A stretch of 8,431 nt of DNA, from NCBI GenBank assembly GCA_016283985.1, contig JAEENZ010000105.1, forward strand, positions 1 through 8,431. Reading direction: 5' to 3'. Shown in pieces: positions 1 to 5,896 of this stretch. The notes beneath the pieces are model-generated. The model did no database searches. It had not been told where the DNA came from and was given only the letters and a program-made list of their open reading frames with translations. The first letter of the stretch is position 1. Every line of letters begins with the position of its first letter. The stretch comes from Bacteroidales bacterium. Lineage in GTDB: Bacteria; Bacteroidota; Bacteroidia; Bacteroidales; UBA932. Both the position numbers and the translations under genes were made by a program.

Positions 1-841
1 GAAGCCCTTCCCCCAAAGATTGGGCATCAACCCGAACATCCTGCCAGAGATAGTGCAGCCGGGAACAAAAGTTGGAGTTTTGAAGAAGGAAATAGCCGAC
101 GAAACCGGCATCGGGCAGGTGCCCGTGATCGCCGTCGCAGGCCACGACACCGCCTCCGCAATTGCCGCCGTGCCTGCCGCGAATCCCCACTTCGCGTACC
201 TCAGCAGCGGCACCTGGAGCCTGATGGGAATAGAATCCCCCCGGCCCCTCATCTCGGATGAGACCTGCCGTCTCAATTTCACCAATGAAGGCGGAATCGA
301 AGGCACCACGCGCTTCCTCAAGAACATCACGGGCATGTGGCTGCTCGAGCAGAGCCGCAAGTCCTGGGCGAAGGAAGGCCGCACCTACACCTATCCCGAA
401 ATCGAGGCCATGGCTAACGCCGCCGCCGACTTCAAGGGCATAATCGATCCGGACGATCCCACCCTTGCGAACCCCGCCGACATGCCCAAGGCCATCAGCG
501 CCCTGCTGCAGAAGGCCGGCAAGCCCGTTCCGGAGAACGATGCAGAGATGATACGCTGCATCTACTGCAGCCTCGCCGCCAAGTACCACGAGGTGCTGGA
601 AATCCTCCGCGCGCAGGCATCCTTCACCATCGACACTCTCCACGTGATCGGAGGCGGATCCGCCAACGACACCATGAGCCGCCTCACCGCAGCCGCCACC
701 GGTGTAAAAGTGGTTGCCGGCCCCACCGAGGCCACCGCAATCGGTAACCTGATGATGCAGGCCAAGGCCGCCGGCATCGTCCGCGATCGTTGGGCCATGC
801 GCGAAATCATATCCAGAGAATTCAAAGTCAAAACATTTTAA
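1..841 (+). CDS. rhaB: L-rhamnulokinase, C-terminal part (5' end outside window)
   Basis: This is the C-terminal 279 residues of a FGGY-family sugar kinase, read in the frame that starts at base 2. The frame is open to the window edge (KPFPQRLGINPN...), so the TTG at 20 is internal and not the start. The E. coli enzyme is about 489 residues, so a bit over half is present. RhaB phosphorylates L-rhamnulose with ATP in the cytoplasm. The visible sequence has the kinase signature GHDTASA (nt 140-160, with the Asp expected to act as base at 146-148), the RhaB-like stretch YLSSGTWSLMGIE, the FTNEGG/RFLKNITGMW block, and the nucleotide-site segment GGGSAND...TGVKVVAGPTEATAIGN near the C-terminus. 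rhaA follows after only 3 nt, which implies co-transcription and supports rhamnulokinase over other FGGY kinases such as xylulokinase. No frameshift or missing block is seen in the visible part. Confidence 0.95.
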   Translation, partial: KPFPQRLGINPNILPEIVQPGTKVGVLKKEIADETGIGQVPVIAVAGHDTASAIAAVPAANPHFAYLSSGTWSLMGIESPRPLISDETCRLNFTNEGGIEGTTRFLKNITGMWLLEQSRKSWAKEGRTYTYPEIEAMANAAADFKGIIDPDDPTLANPADMPKAISALLQKAGKPVPENDAEMIRCIYCSLAAKYHEVLEILRAQASFTIDTLHVIGGGSANDTMSRLTAAATGVKVVAGPTEATAIGNLMMQAKAAGIVRDRWAMREIISREFKVKTF

Positions 842-844
842 TAT

Positions 845-2095
845 ATGAAAGAAGCAAACATCCTGAGCGCCTACGCTTATGCGAAAGAGCGCTACGCCGC
901 CCTCGGTGTAGATACCGACAAGGCAATCGCCGAACTTGAGAAGCAGCAGATCTCCCTGCATTGCTGGCAGACCGACGACGTGGGCGGATTCGAGAGCAAC
1001 GACGCCCTCTCCGGAGGCATCCAGGCCACCGGCAACTATCCCGGACGCGCACGCAACATCGACGAGGTCCGTGCAGACCTTGAGTTCGTGAAGACCCTGC
1101 TCGCCGGCAACCATCGCGTGAACCTCCACGAAATCTACGGAGACTTCGGCGGCAAGTTCGTCGACCGCGACGAAGTGGGCGTCGAGCACTTCCAGAGCTG
1201 GATCGAGTGGGCAAAGGCCAACAATTTCAAGCTGGACTTCAACTCCACTTCCTTCTCCCATCCCAAGAGCGGAGACCTCTCCCTCGCCAACCCCGACAAG
1301 GGCATCAGGGATTTCTGGATCGAGCACACCAAGCGCTGCCGCCGCATCGCGGACGCCATGGGTAAGGCCCAGAACGACCCCTGCATCATGAACATCTGGG
1401 TTCACGACGGCCAGAAAGACTACACCGTCAACCGCAAGAAGTACCGCGAGATCCTCGCTGCTTCGCTGGATGAGATCCTGAAGGAGGATCTCCCCGGTAT
1501 GAAGAGCTGCGTTGAGGCGAAGCTCTTCGGCATCGGCCTCGAGAGTTACACCGTCGGTTCCATGGACTTCTACGAGGGATACTGCGCGACGCGCAACGTC
1601 ATCTACACCCTCGACACCGGCCACTACGAGCCCACCGAGAATGTTGCGGACAAGGTCAGTTCCCTGCTGCTCTACGTGCCCGAGCTGATGCTCCACGTCA
1701 GCCGTCCCGTCCGCTGGGATTCCGACCACGTGACTATCATGAACGACATGACGCTCGACTTCTTCAAGGAGCTTGTCCGTTCCGAGGCCCTGCACCGCGC
1801 ACACGTCGGCCTGGACTACTTCGACGCTTCCATCAACCGCATCGGCGCCTACATCATCGGCACCCGTGCCACCCAGAAGTGCATCCTCAGCGCCCTGCTC
1901 GAGCCCCTCGCGAAGCTCCGCGAACTTGAAGCGGAAGGCAAGGGTTTCCAGAAGCTCGCCCTCCTCGAAGAGGCCAAGACCCTGCCCTTCGGTGCAGTGT
2001 TCGATTACTTCAACTTCAAGAACGGAGTTCCCGTCGGCGAGGAATTCATTCCTGCCATCGAGAAATACGAACGCGAGGTTACTTCGAAGCGTTAA
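845..2095 (+). CDS. rhaA: L-rhamnose isomerase
   Basis: A complete 416-residue protein, close to the 419 residues of E. coli RhaA. It interconverts L-rhamnose and L-rhamnulose in the cytoplasm using divalent metal, the first step of the pathway whose second step is the upstream kinase. Metal and catalytic residues known from E. coli RhaA all appear here with a constant offset of 10: E224 (VEAKLFG), D257 and H260 (TLDTGHYEP), H284 (LMLHVSRP), D292 and D294 (RWDSDHV) and D324 (GLDYFDAS). Other recognisable blocks are HCWQTDDVGGFE near residue 40, NLHEIYGDFGGKFVDRDEVG near 93-112 and DFNSTSFSHPKSGDLSLA near 131-148. The ATG at 845 lies 3 nt after the rhaB stop, with an AT-rich stretch and no clear Shine-Dalgarno, as is usual in Bacteroidota. 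The gene ends just before a hairpin terminator, so it appears to be the last gene of its operon. Nothing looks truncated. Confidence 0.98.
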   Translation: MKEANILSAYAYAKERYAALGVDTDKAIAELEKQQISLHCWQTDDVGGFESNDALSGGIQATGNYPGRARNIDEVRADLEFVKTLLAGNHRVNLHEIYGDFGGKFVDRDEVGVEHFQSWIEWAKANNFKLDFNSTSFSHPKSGDLSLANPDKGIRDFWIEHTKRCRRIADAMGKAQNDPCIMNIWVHDGQKDYTVNRKKYREILAASLDEILKEDLPGMKSCVEAKLFGIGLESYTVGSMDFYEGYCATRNVIYTLDTGHYEPTENVADKVSSLLLYVPELMLHVSRPVRWDSDHVTIMNDMTLDFFKELVRSEALHRAHVGLDYFDASINRIGAYIIGTRATQKCILSALLEPLAKLRELEAEGKGFQKLALLEEAKTLPFGAVFDYFNFKNGVPVGEEFIPAIEKYEREVTSKR

Positions 2096-2107
2096 TTGAA
2101 TAAAGAG

Positions 2108-2140
2108 ATTGCCCGGCTTTTGAGGCCGGGCAATTTGTTT
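2108..2140 (+). terminator. Rho-independent terminator after rhaBA
   Basis: A perfect 10-bp inverted repeat, ATTGCCCGGC at 2108-2117 and GCCGGGCAAT at 2125-2134, encloses a 7-nt loop (TTTTGAG). It is followed by the T-rich TTGTTT. It begins 12 nt after the rhaA stop and separates the rhamnose genes from the next promoter. Confidence 0.88.
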
Positions 2141-2171
2141 AAAGAAGCTTGAACGAGGCTTGATATAGACT

Positions 2172-2202
2172 TTTGCATTTTCGCAGCTATTCTTTATATT
2201 TG
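2172..2202 (+). promoter_or_regulatory. Bacteroidota-type promoter for the lipoprotein gene
   Basis: TTTG at 2172-2175 and TATATTTG at 2195-2202 are separated by 19 nt. This fits the established Bacteroides sigma factor consensus (TTTG, 19-21 nt, TAnnTTTG) with no mismatch. The expected transcription start is near 2207, giving an mRNA leader of about 18 nt before the ATG at 2225. The remainder of the 2096-2224 gap holds the upstream terminator and no other recognisable element. Confidence 0.8.
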
Positions 2203-2224
2203 TGGGTTGTAAAGCCATTTCGCT

Positions 2225-3739
2225 ATGACTCACAATAGGTTAAGTCTTCTTTTTCTTCTTCTGGCCGCAGCGTGCAATCCGGCACCGGAAGAGGAGAAAC
2301 CCGCCCAGACACCGGCGGACAAAGTCCAGATAGAGATAACCCCGGGCAGCGCAAGCGTCGAGATGGGAGAAACCGTGCAGCTCACGGCTACGGTCACGTC
2401 GAACAACCCGGATAAAAAATGGACGGTCAGCTGGTCGTCGTCTTCTGAATCGGTCGCTACGGTGAACGGTGACGGGCTGGTGACCGCTCACGAGATCGGC
2501 TCCGCCTTCATAGTCGCGAGATGCGGCAGCGCGAGCGCAAGTTGCGCCATAGTCGTCACGGCCGGCCAGTACGCGGGAGTTTATTCCGTCGGCTCGGACC
2601 CGATGTACGCCTGGTCTCTCGGCGGCAAAGACAAGGTCAGAGTGTTGAGCTCATCCAACTGGACCTTGAGTTGCGATGAGCCCTGGCTGAACATCTCCCC
2701 GTCTTCCGGCACCGGTGTAAACGCCGACATTGTCGTCTCCACGCAGCCCAACGACCGAACAGGAGACCGCCAGGCCGTCATCCGTTTCGAATCGGACGAA
2801 GGAAGCAAGGAACTCACGATAGTCCAGCACGGAAACATCTTCTATTCCACCACACTCAGGACCCGCAGACTCTCGCACACCTTCCGGTTCAACTATGATA
2901 CTGGTGACAACATCACCAAACTGATTGTCATGCTGCCTTATGCCGAAACCGACCAGTATCAGACAATAAGGGAGTCGGAATACGGCGATGCCACCCTGGC
3001 AACCAGTCCGGATGGGGTGAAGTATCTGTACTATGCAGGCAAGAGCAACTTCCCGCCGTCCGGCAGCAACATAATACAGCATGATTTTACGGTGGATTTC
3101 CAGGTGCTGCAAACCGATTTCAGCAATATCATCCATCACGACATCCCATACGACACGGACAAGGAATGGTACAAGCGTTACACCGGCAAGAGCACCGAGG
3201 CCGACGGCTCCCAGATGGTAGATCCTACCCATTCGTGGGTCGTCAATAACGCGAATGCTCTCTGGGCAGAGAGTGGTGAGGATGTGGTTGAGTATGCCCG
3301 TCGCTGCTATGAGTTCGTGGCAAATACCTTCACCTACGGAATATACGACGGAGACAATTCAGTGAACGCCATCATCGGGCGTATGTCGGGCGACTGCGGC
3401 AACCAGCACGCGATCTGGTTGTCCCTGATGCGCGCCAAGGGCGTGCCGGCCCGTCCTCTGGTGATGTATTCACCCGACGACTTCACACACGTCAGGGCAG
3501 AGTTCTGCGTGGCCGGATACGGCTGGATTCCGGTCGACGTTACCTACCATCAGGGCGGAGGCGACTACTTCGGTCGCTTCACCGACGACAACTTGGTGGT
3601 AATGAATCACGAATTCGCTTTCAAGGCCACTGCCGGTACCGACAAATTCAACATCGGCCTCCTGCAGGTAGTGGCCTGGTGGTTCTGGTGTTCCGGTCCC
3701 GTCAACGCCGACGGGGAGACATCCCTCACATTTGTCTAG
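2225..3739 (+). CDS. Surface lipoprotein with BIG2, BACON and transglutaminase-like domains
   Basis: A 504-residue predicted lipoprotein of unknown substrate. The signal peptide is short: a hydrophobic run at residues 6-16 ends in AAAC, so C17 is the likely lipid-bearing residue. The acidic EEE at 22-24 resembles Bacteroidota surface-export signals. Residues about 34-112 form a BIG2-type Ig-like domain (VQIEITPGSASVEMGETVQL...SWSSSSESVATVNGDGLVTA). Residues about 121-203 form a BACON domain (NWTLSCDEPWLNISPSSGTG...TIVQHG). A beta-rich linker of about 130 residues leads to a transglutaminase/protease-like core at roughly 350-442 with a complete apparent triad: C391 in GDCGNQ, H422 in FTHVRAEF and D438 in GYGWIPVD. 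In this superfamily such triads act as amidases, peptidases or cross-linking enzymes; which applies here cannot be told. BACON domains often occur in glycan- or mucin-associated proteins. It has its own promoter, no operon partner, and converges with rbsK. Confidence 0.88.
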   Translation: MTHNRLSLLFLLLAAACNPAPEEEKPAQTPADKVQIEITPGSASVEMGETVQLTATVTSNNPDKKWTVSWSSSSESVATVNGDGLVTAHEIGSAFIVARCGSASASCAIVVTAGQYAGVYSVGSDPMYAWSLGGKDKVRVLSSSNWTLSCDEPWLNISPSSGTGVNADIVVSTQPNDRTGDRQAVIRFESDEGSKELTIVQHGNIFYSTTLRTRRLSHTFRFNYDTGDNITKLIVMLPYAETDQYQTIRESEYGDATLATSPDGVKYLYYAGKSNFPPSGSNIIQHDFTVDFQVLQTDFSNIIHHDIPYDTDKEWYKRYTGKSTEADGSQMVDPTHSWVVNNANALWAESGEDVVEYARRCYEFVANTFTYGIYDGDNSVNAIIGRMSGDCGNQHAIWLSLMRAKGVPARPLVMYSPDDFTHVRAEFCVAGYGWIPVDVTYHQGGGDYFGRFTDDNLVVMNHEFAFKATAGTDKFNIGLLQVVAWWFWCSGPVNADGETSLTFV

Positions 3740-3750
3740 ATTTGTCTATA
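3731..3750 (+). repeat. Tandem 10-bp repeat across the lipoprotein stop codon
   Basis: TTTGTCTAGA at 3731-3740 is followed directly by TTTGTCTATA at 3741-3750, with one mismatch in ten. The first copy encodes the final Phe-Val and the TAG stop. It may be a small slippage duplication. The 40-bp convergent gap to rbsK (3740-3779) otherwise shows no convincing terminator hairpin for either gene. Confidence 0.6.
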
Positions 3751-3779
3751 CCATAAGAAAGCGCGAAGGAAATACGTTT

Positions 3780-4679
3780 TTACTCTATCTCGTCCCTGGT
3801 AGGTATAGAATTCTGGGCACCCGGCCTGGTCACGGTAATGGCAGAGGCCTTAGTTGCGAACTTCGCCGCTTCTGTGAGGCTGAGGCCTTCGGAGAGGGCT
3901 ACGCAGAGGGCGCCGCAGAAGGTGTCGCCGGCTGCGGTGGCATCCACGGCCTTCACCTTGAGCGAAGGAATCATCTCGGATTTGCCGTCCTTGAACACCA
4001 GCGAGCCCTTGCTGCCGAGGGTGACCACGAAATCCTGCACGCCATAGCCGCGGAGGACCTCCACAGCCTGGGCGAGGCTGTATTCGTCGATGATCTCCTG
4101 TCCGCTCATCGAGGCTGTCTCGGTGCGGTTGGGGGTCATCAGGGAAATATATTTGAAGAGTTCCTTGGGCAGTTCGCACGCCGGTGCCGGGTTCAGGATC
4201 ACGTAGACGCCGGCCTCGTGGGCTATCTTCGCCGCGCGGAGCACGGATTCCACGGGAATCTCGAGCTGGAGGATTAGGAAGCCCGCGGCGCGGATGACGT
4301 CCGCCACGCTGTCGATGTCGGCAGGGGTTATGTCGCCGTTGGCGCCCGAAGCCACCGAGATGCAGTTTTCGCCGCTCTCGTCCACAAGGATGAGGGCTGT
4401 GCCGGAAGCCTTGTCGGAACGCATCACGTGCGAGATGTCGATGCCTTCCTTCTCATATCCGGCAAGGGCGTTGTCACCGAAGATGTCGCGCCCGACCTTG
4501 CATATGAATTCCACATCGCCGCCGAGGCGCTTTGCCGCCACTGCCTGGTTGGCACCCTTTCCGCCGGGACCCATGTAGAAGGTTCCTCCTGTCACGGTTT
4601 CTCCGGGAACGGGCAGGCGGTCCCCCTTGATTGTCATATCGGTGTTGCTGCTGCCGATAACGAGGATTTTCTTGTTCAT
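3780..4679 (-). CDS. rbsK: Ribokinase (PfkB-family sugar kinase)
   Basis: A complete 299-residue PfkB-family kinase, close to the usual 300-310 residues of ribokinases. Ribokinase phosphorylates D-ribose with ATP to ribose-5-phosphate, feeding the pentose phosphate pathway and nucleotide synthesis. The sequence starts MNKKILVIGSSNTDM, with D14 in the sugar-binding position. It carries the first PfkB signature GPGGKGANQAVAAKRLGG (residues 38-54), the NPAPA and TPNRTE blocks (163-167, 182-187), and the second signature DATAAGDTF (246-254), where D252 is the expected catalytic base. The late TRPGAQNSIPT segment (284-294) fits ribokinases better than fructokinases or adenosine kinase. It lies downstream of a LacI-family gene on the same strand across 124 bp, so local control is likely. 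No ribose transporter or pyranase is nearby, so ribose could come from nucleoside salvage. A related pentose or deoxyribose remains possible as substrate. Confidence 0.93.
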   Translation of the reverse strand: MNKKILVIGSSNTDMTIKGDRLPVPGETVTGGTFYMGPGGKGANQAVAAKRLGGDVEFICKVGRDIFGDNALAGYEKEGIDISHVMRSDKASGTALILVDESGENCISVASGANGDITPADIDSVADVIRAAGFLILQLEIPVESVLRAAKIAHEAGVYVILNPAPACELPKELFKYISLMTPNRTETASMSGQEIIDEYSLAQAVEVLRGYGVQDFVVTLGSKGSLVFKDGKSEMIPSLKVKAVDATAAGDTFCGALCVALSEGLSLTEAAKFATKASAITVTRPGAQNSIPTRDEIE

Positions 4680-4717
4680 AGAGTTATAGTTTTGATTATC
4701 AATTTCAACGGTATGGG

Positions 4718-4751
4718 CGAATATATGAATTTGCCCGGTAAAGAATTACCG
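4718..4751 (-). promoter_or_regulatory. Possible rbsK promoter region with 16-bp inverted repeat
   Basis: On the minus strand, TATATTCG (4725-4718) differs by one base from the Bacteroidota box TAnnTTTG and would start transcription about 34 nt ahead of the rbsK ATG. No TTTG lies at the proper spacing. Just upstream is a perfect inverted repeat, CGGTAA (4736-4741), AGAA, TTACCG (4746-4751), placed where a repressor would block polymerase. It could also be a weak hairpin. Promoter assignment is tentative. Confidence 0.35.
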
Positions 4752-4783
4752 AGCCGATTCAAAAACAAGTGCGCGCGCGTTGT

Positions 4784-4804
4784 AATTTTGCGCAAAATTT
4801 GTGC
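4784..4804. promoter_or_regulatory. Operator-like palindrome between the lacI-family gene and rbsK
   Basis: AATTTTGCGCAAAATT at 4784-4799 is a perfect 16-bp palindrome with a central CG, the usual symmetry of LacI-family operators. The overlapping 17-nt segment at 4788-4804 (TTGCGCAAAATTTGTGC) recurs with one mismatch at 5841-5857 in the repressor's own promoter. The site ends on the first base of the complemented stop codon of the repressor gene and lies 108 nt upstream of the rbsK start. Binding is inferred, not shown. Confidence 0.55.
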
Positions 4805-5820
4805 TATTTGGGCCTTGCGACGGAGTTTCCGAGGATCACCGTGGGCATCAGCCGTATCTGGGAATTGGCCGTCCGCTCGTCAGGCTGGGCCAGCATGTCA
4901 CACAGGATTTTTACCGCCAGCTTGGCCATGTTCTCCACCGGCTGGCTCACCCGCGCTATGGGCGGAGTCAGGTAATCCATATACATATTGTCGTCGAATG
5001 ACACCAGCGAAACGTCTTCCGGCACGGAGAACGGAGACTCCCTCAGGGCGCGCAGCGCGCCCAGCAGTATAGTGTTGCTGAGGGCGAAGATGGCCGTCGG
5101 AGGGTTGCTCCCGTTCAGCAGCACCTTGGTCTCCAGATATCCGTTCTGAACCGAGAACTCGTTGCCAACGACTTTGATATTGTCTTTCAGGCCGGCGTCT
5201 TTCATCGCCTGCATGTATCCGTTCACGCGCTCCTTGTTGGGCATGGAATCTCGCTCGCCCTGGATGCAGGCGATGCGTTTGTGCCCTGCCTCTATCAGCA
5301 GCCGCACCGCGTCGTTTCCGCCCTTGAAGTTGTTTGTAGATACGTAGGAGAGGGGAGAATGCTCGTAGTAGCGGTCCACCAGCACCACCGGAATCTCCTT
5401 GCTGATCTGCTCCAGGGTCTCGGGTTTATCGCCGCAGGGAACGGCGATGATGCCCTCCACGCGCCGCAGCAGCAGGTCCCGCGCCGCCTCGTCCAGACGG
5501 GTCTCGTCTTCCATGGTATCCATGAGGATTGCGGTGTAACCGTTCTTGTAGAGTTCGGGAACGATGGATCCCGCCATGTCGGCGAAGTAGGGGTTGGCGA
5601 TGGACGGCAGCAGCAGCCCTATCATGCCGGACCCGCCCCGCCGCAGGCTCTGCGCCGTAAACGGCGGGATGTATCCGCACGCCGTCACCTCCGCCATCAC
5701 CCTCTCGGCCGTCTGCTTTCCGATCCGGTATTTTTTTGCTTGCCCGTTGATCACCCGGGACACCGTCGTGATCGAACAACCGCACCTCCCGGCAATATCC
5801 TGCAGTTTGATTTCCTTCAT
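4804..5820 (-). CDS. LacI-family transcriptional regulator
   Basis: A 338-residue LacI/GalR-type regulator of usual family length. The start is the ATG at 5818-5820: the protein then begins [26 protein letters not shown], placing the helix-turn-helix at residues 4-26 as in the family. The longer open frame upstream runs through the promoter region and is discounted. The hinge segment [18 protein letters not shown] spans about 55-72. The periplasmic-binding-protein-like effector domain follows (about 66-335), with NPYFADM (76-82), [16 protein letters not shown] (149-164), [15 protein letters not shown] (174-188) and VSFDDN (273-278). The effector is unknown. Because rbsK is the next gene on the same strand and both carry the same upstream motif, ribose or a phosphorylated derivative is a reasonable guess. 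An alternative target is a sugar operon elsewhere. The motif overlapping its own promoter suggests autoregulation. Confidence 0.93.
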   Translation of the reverse strand: MKEIKLQDIAGRCGCSITTVSRVINGQAKKYRIGKQTAERVMAEVTACGYIPPFTAQSLRRGGSGMIGLLLPSIANPYFADMAGSIVPELYKNGYTAILMDTMEDETRLDEAARDLLLRRVEGIIAVPCGDKPETLEQISKEIPVVLVDRYYEHSPLSYVSTNNFKGGNDAVRLLIEAGHKRIACIQGERDSMPNKERVNGYMQAMKDAGLKDNIKVVGNEFSVQNGYLETKVLLNGSNPPTAIFALSNTILLGALRALRESPFSVPEDVSLVSFDDNMYMDYLTPPIARVSQPVENMAKLAVKILCDMLAQPDERTANSQIRLMPTVILGNSVARPK

Positions 5821-5825
5821 GACCA

Positions 5826-5860
5826 CAAAGATAATAAAACTTGCGCAAAGTTTGTGCAAA
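5826..5860 (-). promoter_or_regulatory. Promoter of the LacI-family gene
   Basis: On the minus strand TATCTTTG (5833-5826) matches the TAnnTTTG box exactly. A TTTG at 5860-5857 lies 23 nt further upstream, slightly more than the normal 19-21. Transcription would begin near 5821, directly at the ATG (5820), so the mRNA would be leaderless or nearly so. The operator-like repeats at 5841-5861 fill the space between the two boxes. Confidence 0.55.
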
Positions 5861-5861
5861 G
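5841..5861. promoter_or_regulatory. Operator-like tandem motif in the divergent promoter region
   Basis: TTGCGCAAAG (5841-5850) and TTGTGCAAAG (5852-5861) form a direct repeat with an 11-bp period, about one helical turn. Each core is (near-)palindromic: TTGCGCAA, and TTTGTGCAAA. The first 17 bases match the site at 4788-4804 with one mismatch. It overlaps the spacer of the repressor promoter and the place where a -33 box for cysS would be, so binding could affect both genes. Confidence 0.55.
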
Positions 5862-5880
5862 AAATAACCAGAATAATGCT

Positions 5881-5888
5881 TATATTTG
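5881..5888 (+). promoter_or_regulatory. Probable -7 box of cysS
   Basis: TATATTTG matches the Bacteroidota TAnnTTTG box and is identical to the box of the lipoprotein gene. It ends 8 nt before the cysS ATG, implying a leader of only about 4 nt. No TTTG is found 19-21 nt upstream; the closest (5851-5854) is 26 nt away, so the upstream half of this promoter is weak or relies on another factor. Confidence 0.5.
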
Positions 5889-5896
5889 TATCCACT

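Noticed and set aside
2651..3232. A 193-codon minus-strand frame inside the lipoprotein gene
   Set aside because: The plus-strand protein has a signal peptide, recognisable domains and a matched promoter; the antisense frame has none of these.
3740..3779. A bidirectional terminator between the lipoprotein gene and rbsK
   Set aside because: There is a short T run at 3776-3780 but no stable stem next to it on either strand.
3732..4277. A 181-codon plus-strand frame overlapping rbsK
   Set aside because: It is antisense to a clear ribokinase with both PfkB signatures and shows no domain of its own.
5594..5896. A longer cysS start at 5594, or the ATG at 5876
   Set aside because: The normal CysS N-terminus begins at 5897. 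The upstream codons run antisense through the regulator gene or across the -7 box.
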